64,000 nucleotides of DNA from Macrostomum hystrix. Lineage: Eukaryota > Platyhelminthes > Macrostomidae. The translations under genes were made by a program, and so were the position numbers. Under the pieces are notes generated by a model. The model did not search any database and was not told the origin of the DNA. It saw only the letters and a list, made by a program, of their open reading frames with translations. This document shows positions 1 to 10,729 of this stretch, piece by piece. The stretch spans positions 18,717,501 to 18,781,500 of the forward strand of contig CATNEN010000039.1 in the NCBI GenBank assembly GCA_950097015.1, in the 5' to 3' direction. Each line of letters begins with the position of its first letter. Position 1 is the first letter of the stretch.

Positions 1-155
1 CTTGATAAACTGCATTAGAACCTTGATAAACTGCATTAGAATCTTGATAAACTGCATTAGAACCTTGATAAACTGCATTAGAATCTTGATAAACTGCATT
101 AGATTCTTGATAAACTGCATTAGATTGTCGCTAAACTGCATTAGATTCTCGCTAA
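1..155. repeat. 21-bp tandem array, cut by window start
   Basis: About seven copies of a 21-bp unit (core CTTGATAAACTGCATTAGAA) that decays near 150. The array begins outside the window. Its open frame is a by-product of a unit length divisible by three. From 156 to about 600 I see no supported feature. Confidence 0.85.
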
Positions 156-628
156 ACCTTATTTCCTTACCCAACAGTCTAATTCACAGAATCTACAGTC
201 TTGTAAGCCTTCTTAATAATATACACTATTGCATTTTTCGGTTGTACATTTTAAGCACCGTTAGCCTTATCATGCACACATTATATACGTATATATCGAT
301 TGAAAATAAAGCCAATACGAGATCCTGAATTCGCACATTGATATCGATGTGGATTAAAAAATATCAATTGACGAAGAGAAATTTAATAGCGGATGGAAAT
401 AAGATCACCAAACCTCTGGGGTACAATTTTACCATCCTTATCATGCGGGATGGTTTACAGTTCTTGAGTACATCAATTGAGTCGTTTTTAAAGCTTTCGT
501 ACTTTTGTCATACTGGTTCCAGCCAGAATGGAAAAAAAATCGACCTGTCTCAGAGACAGCTAAAATGCTAAATCCTTTTGTCGGAGCACGAAAAACAGCG
601 CATAAATGAAAGCTCTGCTGCAGGAAAA

Positions 629-3600
629 ATGCCTAACCAAAGACCAAAATCAACAATGCATTTCACAATTCATATTTTCGTCATTCTTTTGTTAGCTTCA
701 AATGCTTGCTGTACAGTATTGGAATGCTGTTCTCAGAACAACTTCCGTAGACAAAGAAACAATTACAAATTGACAATTGACGAGAGCAGACTTGTGCAGA
801 TTTAGATTTTGCTCAATTTGGTAGTTAAACTTAAAGAATGCAAATTGATTAACTTACCTTTCAAAACTTTTATTTGCTGTTTTTTAAGAAAACTGCAGAC
901 GAATCTGATGTCACCACTGCAGACGAATCTGATGTCACCACTGCAGACGAATCTGATGTCACCACAGCAGACGAATCTGATGTCACCACTGCAGACGAAT
1001 CTGATGTCACCACAGCAGACGAATCTGATGTCACCACAGCAGATGAATCTGATGTCACCACTGCAGACGAATCTGATGTCACCACAGCAGACGAATCTGA
1101 TGTCACCACAGCTGATAAATCTGTTGTCACCACAGCAGACGAATCTGATGTCACCACTGCAGACGAATCTGATGTCACCACTGCAGACGAATCTGATGTC
1201 ACCACAGCAGACGAATCTGATGTCACCACTGCAGACGAATCTGATGTCACCACAGCAGACGAATCTGATGTCACCACAGCTGATAAATCTGATTTCATCA
1301 CAGCTGATAAATCTGATTTCACCATAGCTGATAAAGCTGATGTCACCACAACTGATAAATCTGATTTCATCACAGCTGATAAATCTGATTTCACCATAGC
1401 TGATAAAGCTGATGTCACCACAACTGATAAATCTGATGTCACCACAGCAGACGAATCTGATGTCACCACAGCAGACGAATCTGATGTCACCACTGCAGAC
1501 GAATCTGATGTCACCACTGCAGACGAATCTGATGTCACCACTGCAGACGAATCTGATGTCACCACTGCAGACGAATCTGATGTCACCACAGCAGACGAAT
1601 CTGATGTCACCACAGCAGACGAATCTGATGTCACCACTGCAGACGAATCTGATGTCACCACAGCAGACGAATCTGATGTCACCACAGCAGACGAATCTGA
1701 TGTCACCACAGCTGATAAATCTGATTTCATCACAGCTGATAAATCTGATTTCACCATAGCTGATAAAGCTTATGTCACCACAACTGATAAATCTGATGTC
1801 ACCACAGCAGACGAATCTGATGTCACCACAGCAGATGAATCTGATGTCACCACTGCAGAAGAATCTGATGTCACCACTGCAGACGAATCTGTTATCACCA
1901 CAGCAGACGAATTTGATGTCACCACTGCAGACGAATCTGATGTCACCACAGCAGACGAATCTGATGTCACCACTGCAGACGAATCTGATGTCACCACTGC
2001 AGACGAATCTGATGTCACCACAGCTGATAAATCTGATGTCACCACAGCAGACGAATCTGATGTCACCACTGCAGACGAATCTGATGTCACCACTGCAGAC
2101 GAATCTGATGTCACCACAGCAGACGAATCTGATGTCACAACAGCAGATGAATCTGATGTCACCACTGCAGACGAATCTGATGTCACCACAGCAGACGAAT
2201 CTGATGTCACCACAGCAGACGAATCTGATGTCACCACTGCAGACGAATCTGATGTCACCACTGCAGACGATTCTGATGTCACCACTGCAGACGAATCTGA
2301 TGTCACCACTGCAGACGAATCTGATGTCACCACTGCAGACGAATCTGATGTCACCACTGCAGACGAATCTGATGTCACCACAGCAGACGAATCTGATGTC
2401 ACCACTGCAGACGAATCTGATGTCACCACTGCAGACGAATCTGATGTCACCACTGCAGACGAATCTGATGTCACCACTGCAGACGAATCTGATGTCACCA
2501 CTGCAGACGAATCTGATGTCACCACTGCAGACGAATCTGATGTCACCACTGCAGACGAATCTGATGTCACCACAGCAGACGAATCTGATGTCACCACAGC
2601 AGACGAATCTGATGTCACCACTGCAGACGAATCTGATGTCACCACTGCAGACGAATCTGATGTCACCACTGCAGACGAATCTGATGTCACCACTGCAGAC
2701 GAATCTGATGTCACCACAGCTGATGAATCTGATGTCACCACAGCTGATAAATCTGATGACACCACAGCAGACGAATCTGATGTCACCACTGCAGAAGAAT
2801 CTGATGTCATCACAGCTGATAAATCTGATGTCACCACAGCAGACGAATCTGATGTCACCACTGCAGACGAATCTGATGTCACCACTGCAGAAGAATCTGA
2901 TGTCACCACAGCTGATAAATCTGATGTCACCACAGCAGACGAATCTGATGTCACCACTGCAGACGAATCTGATGTCACCACAGCAGACGCATCTGATGTC
3001 ACCACTGCAGATGAATCTGATGTCACCACTGCAGACGAATCTGATGTCACCACAGCAGACGAATCTGATGTCACCACAGCTGATAAATCTGATGTCACCA
3101 CTGCAGACGAATCTGATGTCACCACTGCAGACGAATCTGATGTCACCACAGCTGATAAATCTGATTTCATCACAGCTGATAAATCTGATGTCACCACAGC
3201 TGATAAATCTGATTTCACCACAGCTGATAAATCTGATGTCACCACAGCAGACGAATCTGATGTCACCACAGCAGACGAATCTGATGTCACCACTGCAGAC
3301 GAATCTGATGTCACCACTGCAGACGAATCTGATTTCACCATAGCTGATAAAGCTGATGTCACCACAGCTGATAAATCTGATGTCACCACAGCTGATAAAT
3401 CTGATGTCACCACAGCAGACGAATCTGATGTCACCACTGCATACGAATCTGTTATCACCACAGCAGACGAATCTGATGTCACCACAGCTGATAAATCTGA
3501 TTTCACCACAGCTGATAAATCTGATGTCACCACAGCAGACGAATCTGATGTCACCACAGCAGACGAATCTGATGTCACCACAGCAGACGAATCTGATGTG

Positions 3601-3954
3601 ACCACTGCAGACGAATCTGATGTCACCACAGCTGATAAATCTGATTTCACCATAGCTGATAAAGCTGATGTCACCACAGCTGATAAATCTGATGTCACCA
3701 CAGCTGATAAATCTGATGTCACCACAGCAGACGAATCTGATGTCACCACTGCATACGAATCTGTTATCACCACAGCAGACGAATCTGATGTCACCATAGC
3801 AGACGAATCTGATGTCACTACTGTAGACGAATTTGATGTCACCAATGCAGACGAATCTGTTATCACTACTGTAATCTGTAAATTTTCAGTTAAATACCAG
3901 CTGGCATCTGTGTCGACTATTGTGAATCTTAATTTTGCGCAAACAGGTAAATAA
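629..3954 (+). CDS. candidate secreted acidic repeat protein (signal-peptide exon plus ADESDVTT repeats)
   Basis: Tentative two-exon model. An ATG at 629, or better at 656, opens a short frame whose start resembles a signal peptide (MHFTIHIFVILLLASNACC). That frame stops at 803-805 unless spliced. A pyrimidine-rich acceptor ending TTTTTTAAG lies at 869-888, and the frame after it (889 on) runs about 1,020 codons without a stop as some 120 repeats of ADESDVTT, ending at a TAA at 3952-3954. AATAAA occurs at 3950 and 4048. Possible phase-0 donors are GTATTG at 716 and GTGCAG at 799; both are weak. The product would be extremely acidic and Ser/Thr-rich, like an extracellular mucin or adhesive protein; that is inference. 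Against it: the long frame contains no Met, the repeat unit is a multiple of three, and similar arrays nearby are clearly non-coding. Many common variants (ACT/ACA, GCA/GCT, GAC/GAT) are synonymous in this frame, but GAA/AAA and GTC/TTC are not. Confidence 0.25.
889..3870. repeat. 24-bp minisatellite, about 124 copies
   Basis: Unit core is GCAGACGAATCTGATGTCAC plus CACT or CACA. There are two main subtypes, GCAGACGAA and GCTGATAAA, and the second often carries TTC for GTC. Subtypes are interspersed in blocks, which suggests amplification by unequal exchange. Three of the six frames are open over long distances. Confidence 0.95.
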
Positions 3955-4434
3955 AATTAACAGTTGAATTACGATTTAAAGAAGTATTTAAAGAAGTTGA
4001 TTGCTTCTCTGGCTTAATTCCATTGTGCAGTTAATCATTACGCTTTCAATAAAAATGTTCTTTATGTTTAGCGTTAAAAAATTTCTTAAAGTAAACACGG
4101 CGAAATTTGATCCTCGCAGCGACTGGCTTGCTTAGAATAATTACTTCCTGTTAGGAAGTCCACAGTCTTCTACACGACAATCCTCTAAGCTTCTGGATGA
4201 AGCCTTTAGATGCATATTTCTTTCAAAAGAAAGAAACTTTACTTTAATTCAAGCGTGTAGAGAAGACCCACTGGCTGTAAGCAACACTTCCTTTGTGGAA
4301 AGCATAAAATTTAAGTTATAAAGTCGGCTTTTGAAGGGCTTAAAAACGTTGCTATGTTCAACTGTACCTACTAATGCTTGGTTTTTTGACATCTTGAAGC
4401 CTATTTTCCTATAGCTTGTCCGAATATATTATTA
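3955..4434. other. unassigned intergenic stretch
   Basis: It contains an AATAAA at 4048-4053 that could end the upstream candidate gene. I recognise nothing else. Confidence 0.4.
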
Positions 4435-4567
4435 TTATTATTCTAAGTCTTTGGCAGGAAGTTGTATAAGGGGGATGACATTTTCATTATGCTAAACAAA
4501 GTTTGACAAGCGGCAGTGGCAGTAAACGTGGAATAATTATAAACATAAATTTATTTTTTTACTAAGT
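4435..4567 (+). repeat. 133-bp dispersed repeat, copy 1
   Basis: It aligns without gaps to 8677-8809 with about three mismatches by eye (TAAGTC/TAAGCC, AATAATT/AATATTT, one T/A near the end). The sequence includes TTTGGCAGGAAGTTGTATAA. No coding capacity or terminal inverted repeats were seen, so it is probably a fragment of an interspersed element. Confidence 0.85.
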
Positions 4568-5930
4568 CCTCCAACTATATTTTAAATCTCTAAAGTCTGT
4601 CTGTCTGTCTGACTGTCTGTGGAATTTCGATACACAGGCTAAATGCCTCAACCAAATTTGATCGCGTTTTTTGCTAAACATGCCAAATTTTACTGGCATG
4701 AGACCTTGAAAATTTCGTTAGTCTGCTTCAATGCTAACAATATTAAATATTCGAAAAACGAGTTTTCCTATTGCTTTCAATAGGAGGCCAAACAAGGTTA
4801 AATTGGAATAGGTCCGGACACTGTCAGCTTTATTAGACTGCATCGGTGCTTTTTCTCGCCCGCGCGTGCATTGGTATAGCACAGAACAGGGCCCGATACT
4901 CTCAATTGAATAGGATTGCGTCACTGCTTTTAGCACCCGTACGTACGAGCCGTACGTTTATAAATTTGTCTCTTGGCTGATCGAGTGATTTGATCTGAAT
5001 ACGCAAAACGTACATAGCAGATTTCATGATTGGGCTTTTATGATGCTCAATGCTAGCGAGACCTCTCCTCCTCCTTTCTATCCATAAAACTGCAGCCTTT
5101 CTATTGTTAAACCATGTCTCGACTTCGATCATTGTGCCGTTTTTTTTTCATCGAGCTCCGAAGTAAAGTACTTTTATGCTTTTGTAGAATGCAGGTAGAA
5201 TTTCAGCATCGGTTTTGTTACTGCTTCTTTTTCTTCTAATCTTCTAATCATCAGCAGTAAAAAACGTAAGCTCCTGTTTATTAGTATTTTTTGGGCATTT
5301 TTGGGTTCGAGTATAAATACGAGTAAGTAAGTAAGCGATTTTGGTTAGCTACTGTCGAAGCAGATATTTGTTAGCTTTATTATTCCTGTACTCGCTTTCA
5401 GAAAAAAGTATTCGTTTTCGAGTAAAGCAGCAAGTTTTATTCGATAATAAAACTTCGGAAATATTTTTGTGCATAGCTGCAGGCGTTATCACAATTGAGA
5501 ACTGCAAGAAAAAAATATTCAGCGCAGCTAAGAGCGTAAATTATTTCAAATTTTTCTATTTTTTGAGTATTGTTTTAAGCGTTATTCGATCAAAAAATAG
5601 CTTATTTAATAATAATAATTATAAAACTTTATTCGACGAACACTGATCGAAACCGTTTTCTAAAGTGCTCAACGATTTTCTAAATGTGTCCAACGATTTT
5701 CTAAATGTGTTTAACAGTTTTCTAAATGTATCTACCGTGCCACATGTAACAGGAGATGTAACAGGAGATATTTGTTGCCTTCTGGGCTGAGTAAAACGAT
5801 GGACACATCGTTTCTATGCTATTTGGGGGCAATGGTTTCCTGTCAAAGAAAAGGGGCAAACATTTCTTGCTGCGAGTTTGGTAGCCTGCAAGTAGCCTCC
5901 ATTCTGGTATTATGGAGGTTCTCTTCTGTT
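4568..5930. other. unassigned region with short GTCT repeat
   Basis: A (GTCT)n tract sits near 4595-4620. It is followed by text (CTAAATGCCTCAACCAAATT) of a kind often seen in degenerate invertebrate transposon remnants. Only short open frames without recognisable motifs occur up to 5930. Confidence 0.3.
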
Positions 5931-5934
5931 TGGA

Positions 5935-6640
5935 GAACATTAGTTCTCTGCTGCTGGGGAAATTAGTTCTCTGCTGCTGGGGGAATTAGTTCTCTGCTGC
6001 TGGGGGAATTAGTTCTCTGCTGCTGGGGGAATTAGTTCTCTGCTGCTGGGGGGGGGGATTAGTTCTCTGCAGCTGGGGGGCGGGATTAGTTCTCTGTAGC
6101 TGGGGGGGGAATTAGTTCTCTGTAGCTGGGGGGGGAATTAGTTCTCTGCTGCTGGGGGAATTAGTTCTCTGCTGCTGGGGGAATTAGTTCTCTGCTGCTG
6201 GGGGGGGGGGATTAGTTCTCTGCAGCTGGGGGGCGGGATTAGTTCTCTGTAGCTGGGGGGGGAATTAGTTCTCTGCAGCTGGGGGAATTAGTTCTGTGCT
6301 GCTGGGGGGGGAATTAGTTCTGTGCTGCTGGGGGGGGAATTAGTTCTGTGCTGCTGGGGGGGGAATTAGTTCTGTGCTGCTGGGGGGGGAATTAGTTCTG
6401 TGCTGCTGGGGGGGGAATTAGTTCTGTGCTGCTGGGGGGGGGGAATTAGTTCTCTGCAGCTGGGGGGGAATTAGTTCTCTGCTGCGGGGGGGAATTAGTT
6501 CTCTGCAGCTGGGGGGGGATTAGTTCTCTGCAGCTGGGGGGGGGAATTAGTTCTCTGCAGCTGGGGGGGGATTAGTTCTCTGCTGCTGGGGGAATTAGTT
6601 CTCTGTAGCTGGGGGAATTAGTTCTCTGCAGCTTGGGGAT
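5935..6640. repeat. G-run minisatellite, about 24 bp
   Basis: Units of GGAATTAGTTCTCTGCTGCT or the CTGCAGCT variant are each followed by a run of 5 to 10 Gs of varying length. There are roughly 29 copies. The variable G-runs shift the frame, so this is not coding. Confidence 0.93.
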
Positions 6641-7380
6641 ATTGGTTTTTTTCTGCTGAGGGTATTCACTTGTACCTAAGTAGCATTAAGCTGAGTTGTA
6701 TCAAACGTAAGTTGCTTGTGTAATTTTGCCCTAATGGGGCTCTTGGTGTACAGACGGGATGTCTCAGAATGTATTTATTATACTACGACTCGTACTTGCT
6801 TGTGGGTTCACTTTTCCACGAGAAAAAACGGCTGAACCGACTTTCACCATTATTTCGCCAAAAGACGCCAAATTTTCCAGCAACGGTACACAACTTTTTG
6901 CTAAGAAATTGCTTTATTCTAAATGGGATAAAGGTTCCAAAAACATGCTTTTTGCTTATTTTTTCAAAGGTCAAACCATCTTGGCCTATTGAGAATTTCA
7001 CTGACGGCCGCTGAATTGAAATTGCATCGTCAACTTGCGCAACACCCCCTAGCTGACTGAGTTAGGAGCCTGCACAATCTGGACACAAATTTGAAATTAA
7101 TGTACACCACCTAAGTGTACTCTATTTATACAAAGCCAGAACTTCGAGAATTCATTTTATTATAAGGCTAATTTTTGCATCCACAATCCAACAGTCGGAG
7201 TAGCCGATGTGTAGGCACTAGGAATAGGTTAGGCTAGGCAAGGCGAAGTGTCCCTGGTTCGACTCTTCACTGCGTCAAATCTTTAAACTAATTGTCAGTC
7301 AGTAGTGATGGAAGCGAAGCGAAAAATTTTTATTTAATTTTGAAAATAAGGGGGAAACTTTTAATTCACTTTTTCACTTC
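6641..7380. other. unassigned; tRNA-like B-box motif near 7245
   Basis: A short frame at 6759-6992 matches nothing I know. At about 7195-7262, TAGCCGATGTGTAGG followed by CCTGGTTCGACTC resembles the A and B boxes of a tRNA-derived SINE head. I see no intact cloverleaf. Confidence 0.3.
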
Positions 7381-7384
7381 AAAA

Positions 7385-8215
7385 TTTTCACTTCAAAAAC
7401 CAGAGTTTGAATCATAGCTAACCAGAGTTTGAATCTTGGCTAAACCAGAGTTTGAATCATGGCAAAACAAGAGTTTGAATCATTGCTAAACCAGAGTTTC
7501 AATCATGGCTAACCCAGCGTTTGAATCATGGCTAAACCAGAGTTTCAATCATGGCTAACCCAGCGTTTGAATCATGGCTAAACCAGAGCTTGAATCATGG
7601 CTAAACCAGAGCTTGAATCATGGCTAAACCAGAGTTTGAATCATGGCAAAATCAGAGTTTGAATCATTGCTAAACCAGAGTTTCAATCATGGCTAAACCC
7701 GAGTTTAAATCATGGCAAAACCAGAGTTTGAATCATTGCTAAACCAGAGTTTCAATCATGGCTAAACCCGAGTTTAAATCATGGCAAAACCAGAGTTTGA
7801 ATCATGGCAAAACCAGAGTTTGAATCATTGCTAAACCAGAGTTTCAATCATGGCTAAACCCGAGTTTAAATCATGGCAAAATCAGAGTTTGAATCATGGC
7901 AAAACCAGAGTTTGAATCATTGCTAAACCAGAGTTTCAATCATGGCTAACCCAGCGTTTGAATCATGGCTAAACCAGAGCTTGAATCATGGCTAAACCAG
8001 AGCTTGAATCATGGCTAAACCAGAGCTTGAATCATGGCTAAACCAGAGTTTGAATCATGGCTAAACCCGAGTTTAAATCATGGCAAAATCAGAGTTTGAA
8101 TCATGGCAAAACCAGAGTTTGAATCATAGCCAACCATAGTTTGAATCATAGTCAACCAGAGTCTGAATCATGGCGAAACCTGAGTTTGAATCTTGGCTAA
8201 CCCAGCGTTTGAAAA
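7385..8215. repeat. 22-bp minisatellite
   Basis: About 37 copies of a unit built on AACCAGAGTTTGAATCATGG with CT or CA before the next copy. Subtypes with CCGAGTTTAAATC and CCAGCGTTTG recur in blocks. Confidence 0.93.
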
Positions 8216-8224
8216 ATCAACGTC

Positions 8225-8585
8225 AACATGGGAGTCATCATCAAAATGGGGATCATGTTAAACTGGGGGATAATCGTCAACTGGAGGATCATGGTAAACT
8301 GGGGGATAATTGTCAACTGGGGGATCATTGTCAACTGGGGGGTCATTGTCAACTGGGGGATCATCATCAAATGGGGGATCATGGTCAACTTGGGGATCAT
8401 TGTCAACTGGGTGATCATTGTCAACTGGGGGATCATTGTCAACTGGGGGATCATTGTCAACTGGGGGATCATTTTCAACTGGGGGATCATTGTCAACTGG
8501 GGGATCATCATCAACTGGGGGATCATCATCAACTGGGGGATCATCATCAACTGGGGGATCATTGTCAACTGGGGGTTCATTGTAG
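8225..8585. repeat. 18-bp minisatellite
   Basis: About 20 copies of GGGGGATCATTGTCAACT. An ATG frame from 8170 reads GDHCQL repeats (143 codons), but other frames on both strands are equally open and variants change amino acids in this frame. I treat it as non-coding. Confidence 0.9.
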
Positions 8586-8676
8586 CTTTAAAAAGCTGTA
8601 AATTCAGCTGCTAAAAAGTATATACTAGACGAATTAAAAGTATTTCTGCTCCCCGAAGGGGGGCAAAACTTGCTAG

Positions 8677-8809
8677 TTATTATTCTAAGCCTTTGGCAGG
8701 AAGTTGTATAAGGGGGATGACATTTTCATTATGCTAAACAAAGTTTGACAAGCGGCAGTGGCAGTAAACGTGGAATATTTATAAACATAAATTTATTTAT
8801 TTACTAAGT
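8677..8809 (+). repeat. 133-bp dispersed repeat, copy 2
   Basis: Near-identical partner of 4435-4567, with the same orientation and length. It ends 11 bp before a truncated SINE copy, so the two may form a composite insertion. Confidence 0.85.
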
Positions 8810-8820
8810 GAAATTCTAAA

Positions 8821-9073
8821 GCTTGTCGTGCAATTTACGCCCTTGAAGGCCAACCAACAAGGCACAGTTAAATGTACACTGCCTGACAATGAGAAAGTCA
8901 GGGCAGATGTACACACATGTGTGTGTGTGCCTGCGTACGGTATCTGTGTGCGTGTGTGCTCAGGAGTCAGCAGAATGGGCAGAATTTCCACCTCGCTGGT
9001 TGCAGGTCTAGTGTCACAAAATTATGTGCCACTGCTCACAGGTCTCCTGCAATTATTAATATTGTTATTATTA
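8821..9073 (+). mobile_element. SINE copy A, 5'-truncated
   Basis: It shares its body with 35906-36228 and with the reverse complement of 59655-60004: CTTGTCGTGCAATTTACGCC, ACACTGCCTGAC, TGTGTGCTCAGGAGT, CTAGTGTCAC, then CCTGCAATTATT and an ATT-rich tail. The tRNA-like head present in the other two copies is missing, as expected for 5' truncation of a retroposon. Confidence 0.8.
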
Positions 9074-9170
9074 AAAGGTATGAAAAGAGAATGCAGCTAC
9101 AAGCCTGACAAAATAATCAGCTCGAAAAACGCGACATTCGTCCTTGACCTTTCGAAAAAGGGACCATTGT

Positions 9171-9176
9171 TTTATT
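9171..9176 (-). terminator. polyadenylation signal of the peptide-precursor gene
   Basis: AATAAA on the minus strand about 98 nt past the TAG stop at 9274-9276. It fits a short 3' UTR. Confidence 0.6.
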
Positions 9177-9273
9177 AAATCACATAGATTTTTATATAAT
9201 TAGACATCCTGTCTTTTGAATCCAAAGTCTAAATTAAGCGTTCCTTCATTTTCTTGCGTAAATAAATCTCGTC

Positions 9274-10261
9274 CTATCGCTTCCGGTTATCGATCGGGTC
9301 AAAGTACACCTGTCGCTTCCGGTTATCGATCGGGTCAAAGTACACCTGTCGCTTCCGGTTATCGATCGGGTCAAAGTACACCTGTCGCTTCCGGTTATCG
9401 ATCGGGTCAAAGTACACTTGTCGCTTCCGGTTATCGATCGGGTCAAAGTACACCTGTCGCTTCCGGTTATCGATCGGGTCAAAGTACACCTGTCGCTTCC
9501 GGTTATCGATCGGGTCAAAGTACACCTGTCGCTTCCGGTTATCGATCGGGTCAAAGTACACTTGTCGCTTCCGGTTATCGATCGGGTCAAAGTACACCTG
9601 TCGCTTCCGGTTATCGATCGGGTCAAAGTACACCTGTCGCTTCCGGTTATCGATCGGGTCAAAGTACACCTGTCGCTTACGGTTATCGATCGGGTCAAAG
9701 TACACCTGTCGCTTCCGGTTATCGATCGGGTCAAAGTACACCTGTCGCTTCCGGTTATCGATCGGGTCAAAGTACACCTGTCGCTTCCGGTTATCGATCG
9801 GGTCAAAGTACACCTGTCGCTTTTTGATATGTCCAGTAAAAGTATGTTCCCTGGAGACCTAGAATTTTTTTCGAGTAAATAATGTTTTTCGTTTTTCTGA
9901 GTAAATTTCAATTTTCAAATTTTCTGATTAACAAAAAGTTATTGGCCTTTTGAATTAAATATAGCCGCCAGAAATGTTAACCTCAAGAGAGAAATAGTAA
10001 GTCTCATCTAGTTTAGCAATTTAGATCAAGAAAATTATTAATTTTCGAGCTATCTAAGTCTCCTGAGGCCTATGACTTGTTGATCTAGACAATTTGCTAA
10101 CGAGCCTCAGGCTGTCGGCGGGCAAACATGCTTGACCTTGTCTGCTCAGCATCGTTCAATCGACAACTCACCAGTTGACGGAGGCGAAGTCCTTCAACAA
10201 CTAGCATGTAGGCAAGCATCAGAAGCAGCAGCCAAGGCAGCTTCTTCGCAATGGCGACCAT
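9274..10261 (-). CDS. secreted multi-copy peptide precursor, 15 x QVYFDPIDNRKR
   Basis: I do not recognise this family. Two-exon model: exon 1 is 10261-10172 (30 codons), exon 2 is 9858-9274, giving 224 residues. Exon 1 begins at the first ATG of its frame and looks like a signal peptide: MVAIAKK, then the hydrophobic core LPWLLLLMLAYMLVV, then a likely cleavage near VEG. It ends in phase 0 at a GTGAGT donor. Exon 2 begins after TTCTAG with spacer VSREHTFTGHIKKR. Fifteen head-to-tail copies of QVYFDPIDNRKR follow at 9816-9277, and a TAG directly follows the last KR. Each KR is a standard prohormone-convertase site. Trimming of basic residues would release QVYFDPIDN, probably with N-terminal pyroglutamate and a free C-terminal acid, since there is no amidation Gly. 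A TATA box lies upstream and AATAAA downstream. The only repeat variants (CAG/CAA twice, CGG/CGT once) are synonymous in this frame alone. The acceptor has a weak pyrimidine tract. A neuropeptide or other secreted peptide is inference. Confidence 0.72.
9277..9816. repeat. 36-bp coding minisatellite, 15 copies
   Basis: Fifteen exact-length 36-bp units with only three single-base differences in 540 bp. On the minus strand each unit is one QVYFDPIDNRKR peptide copy. Such uniformity indicates recent amplification or ongoing gene conversion. Confidence 0.97.
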
Positions 10262-10386
10262 CGCTTTTAGATCAACGCGCCAGTCTAGTAGGGAAACTAA
10301 CTGACGATTGTTTCGCTTCCTTTGCCAACTATCGGGTGCTGGCAAACCAGACGAGCAGGTGATTAGAGTTGACACAGCCACTGCCG

Positions 10387-10394
10387 TTTTATAT
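10387..10394 (-). promoter_or_regulatory. TATA box of the peptide-precursor gene
   Basis: The minus strand reads ATATAAAA. The TATA starts about 130 nt upstream of the ATG at 10261, and a start site about 30 nt downstream would give a 5' UTR of roughly 100 nt. Candidate initiators such as GTCAACTC lie at the expected distance. Confidence 0.5.
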
Positions 10395-10436
10395 CCGAGT
10401 AGACTATATCATTGTAGAATGAGTTGCCGCGATGTG

Positions 10437-10463
10437 ATTGGCTGTGAGATTCTGACAGCCAAT
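10437..10463 (-). promoter_or_regulatory. 9-bp inverted repeat carrying two CCAAT boxes
   Basis: ATTGGCTGT, a 9-nt spacer, then ACAGCCAAT: a perfect palindrome giving a CCAAT motif on each strand. It lies 43-76 nt upstream of the TATA box, typical of a CCAAT-factor element. Function is inferred from position. Confidence 0.45.
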
Positions 10464-10729
10464 GAGCACAGTTTGGGCGCAGTGGAGTTGGCCTCGTAGA
10501 GATCATTTCCAAATTGGGGATTACAAGATCAGTTATAGCGATTAGCTTTTTAGGTAATGAATGTGCTAGTTGTGTCAAACGATTTGTTGTGTTCCGTAGA
10601 AGTTACTTCTGTTAATTGAAAACATGACTGATAACTAACACGTAATATTCTATCTAACAGTTAGCAATTTTTTTTATTAAAAACTCTATTTTTGCCGAAC
10701 TGTGATGTCTAACAGGTCTAGAAACCGGT

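Noticed and set aside
1770-3866. 698-codon minus-strand frame (SDSSAVVT repeats)
   Set aside because: Shadow of the 24-bp array. It has no flanking start, splice or polyadenylation context on that strand, and variants change residues.
8170-8601. 143-codon His-rich frame (GDHCQL repeats) with ATG
   Set aside because: Its ATG is part of the neighbouring 22-bp array, all other frames are equally open, and unit variants are mostly non-synonymous.
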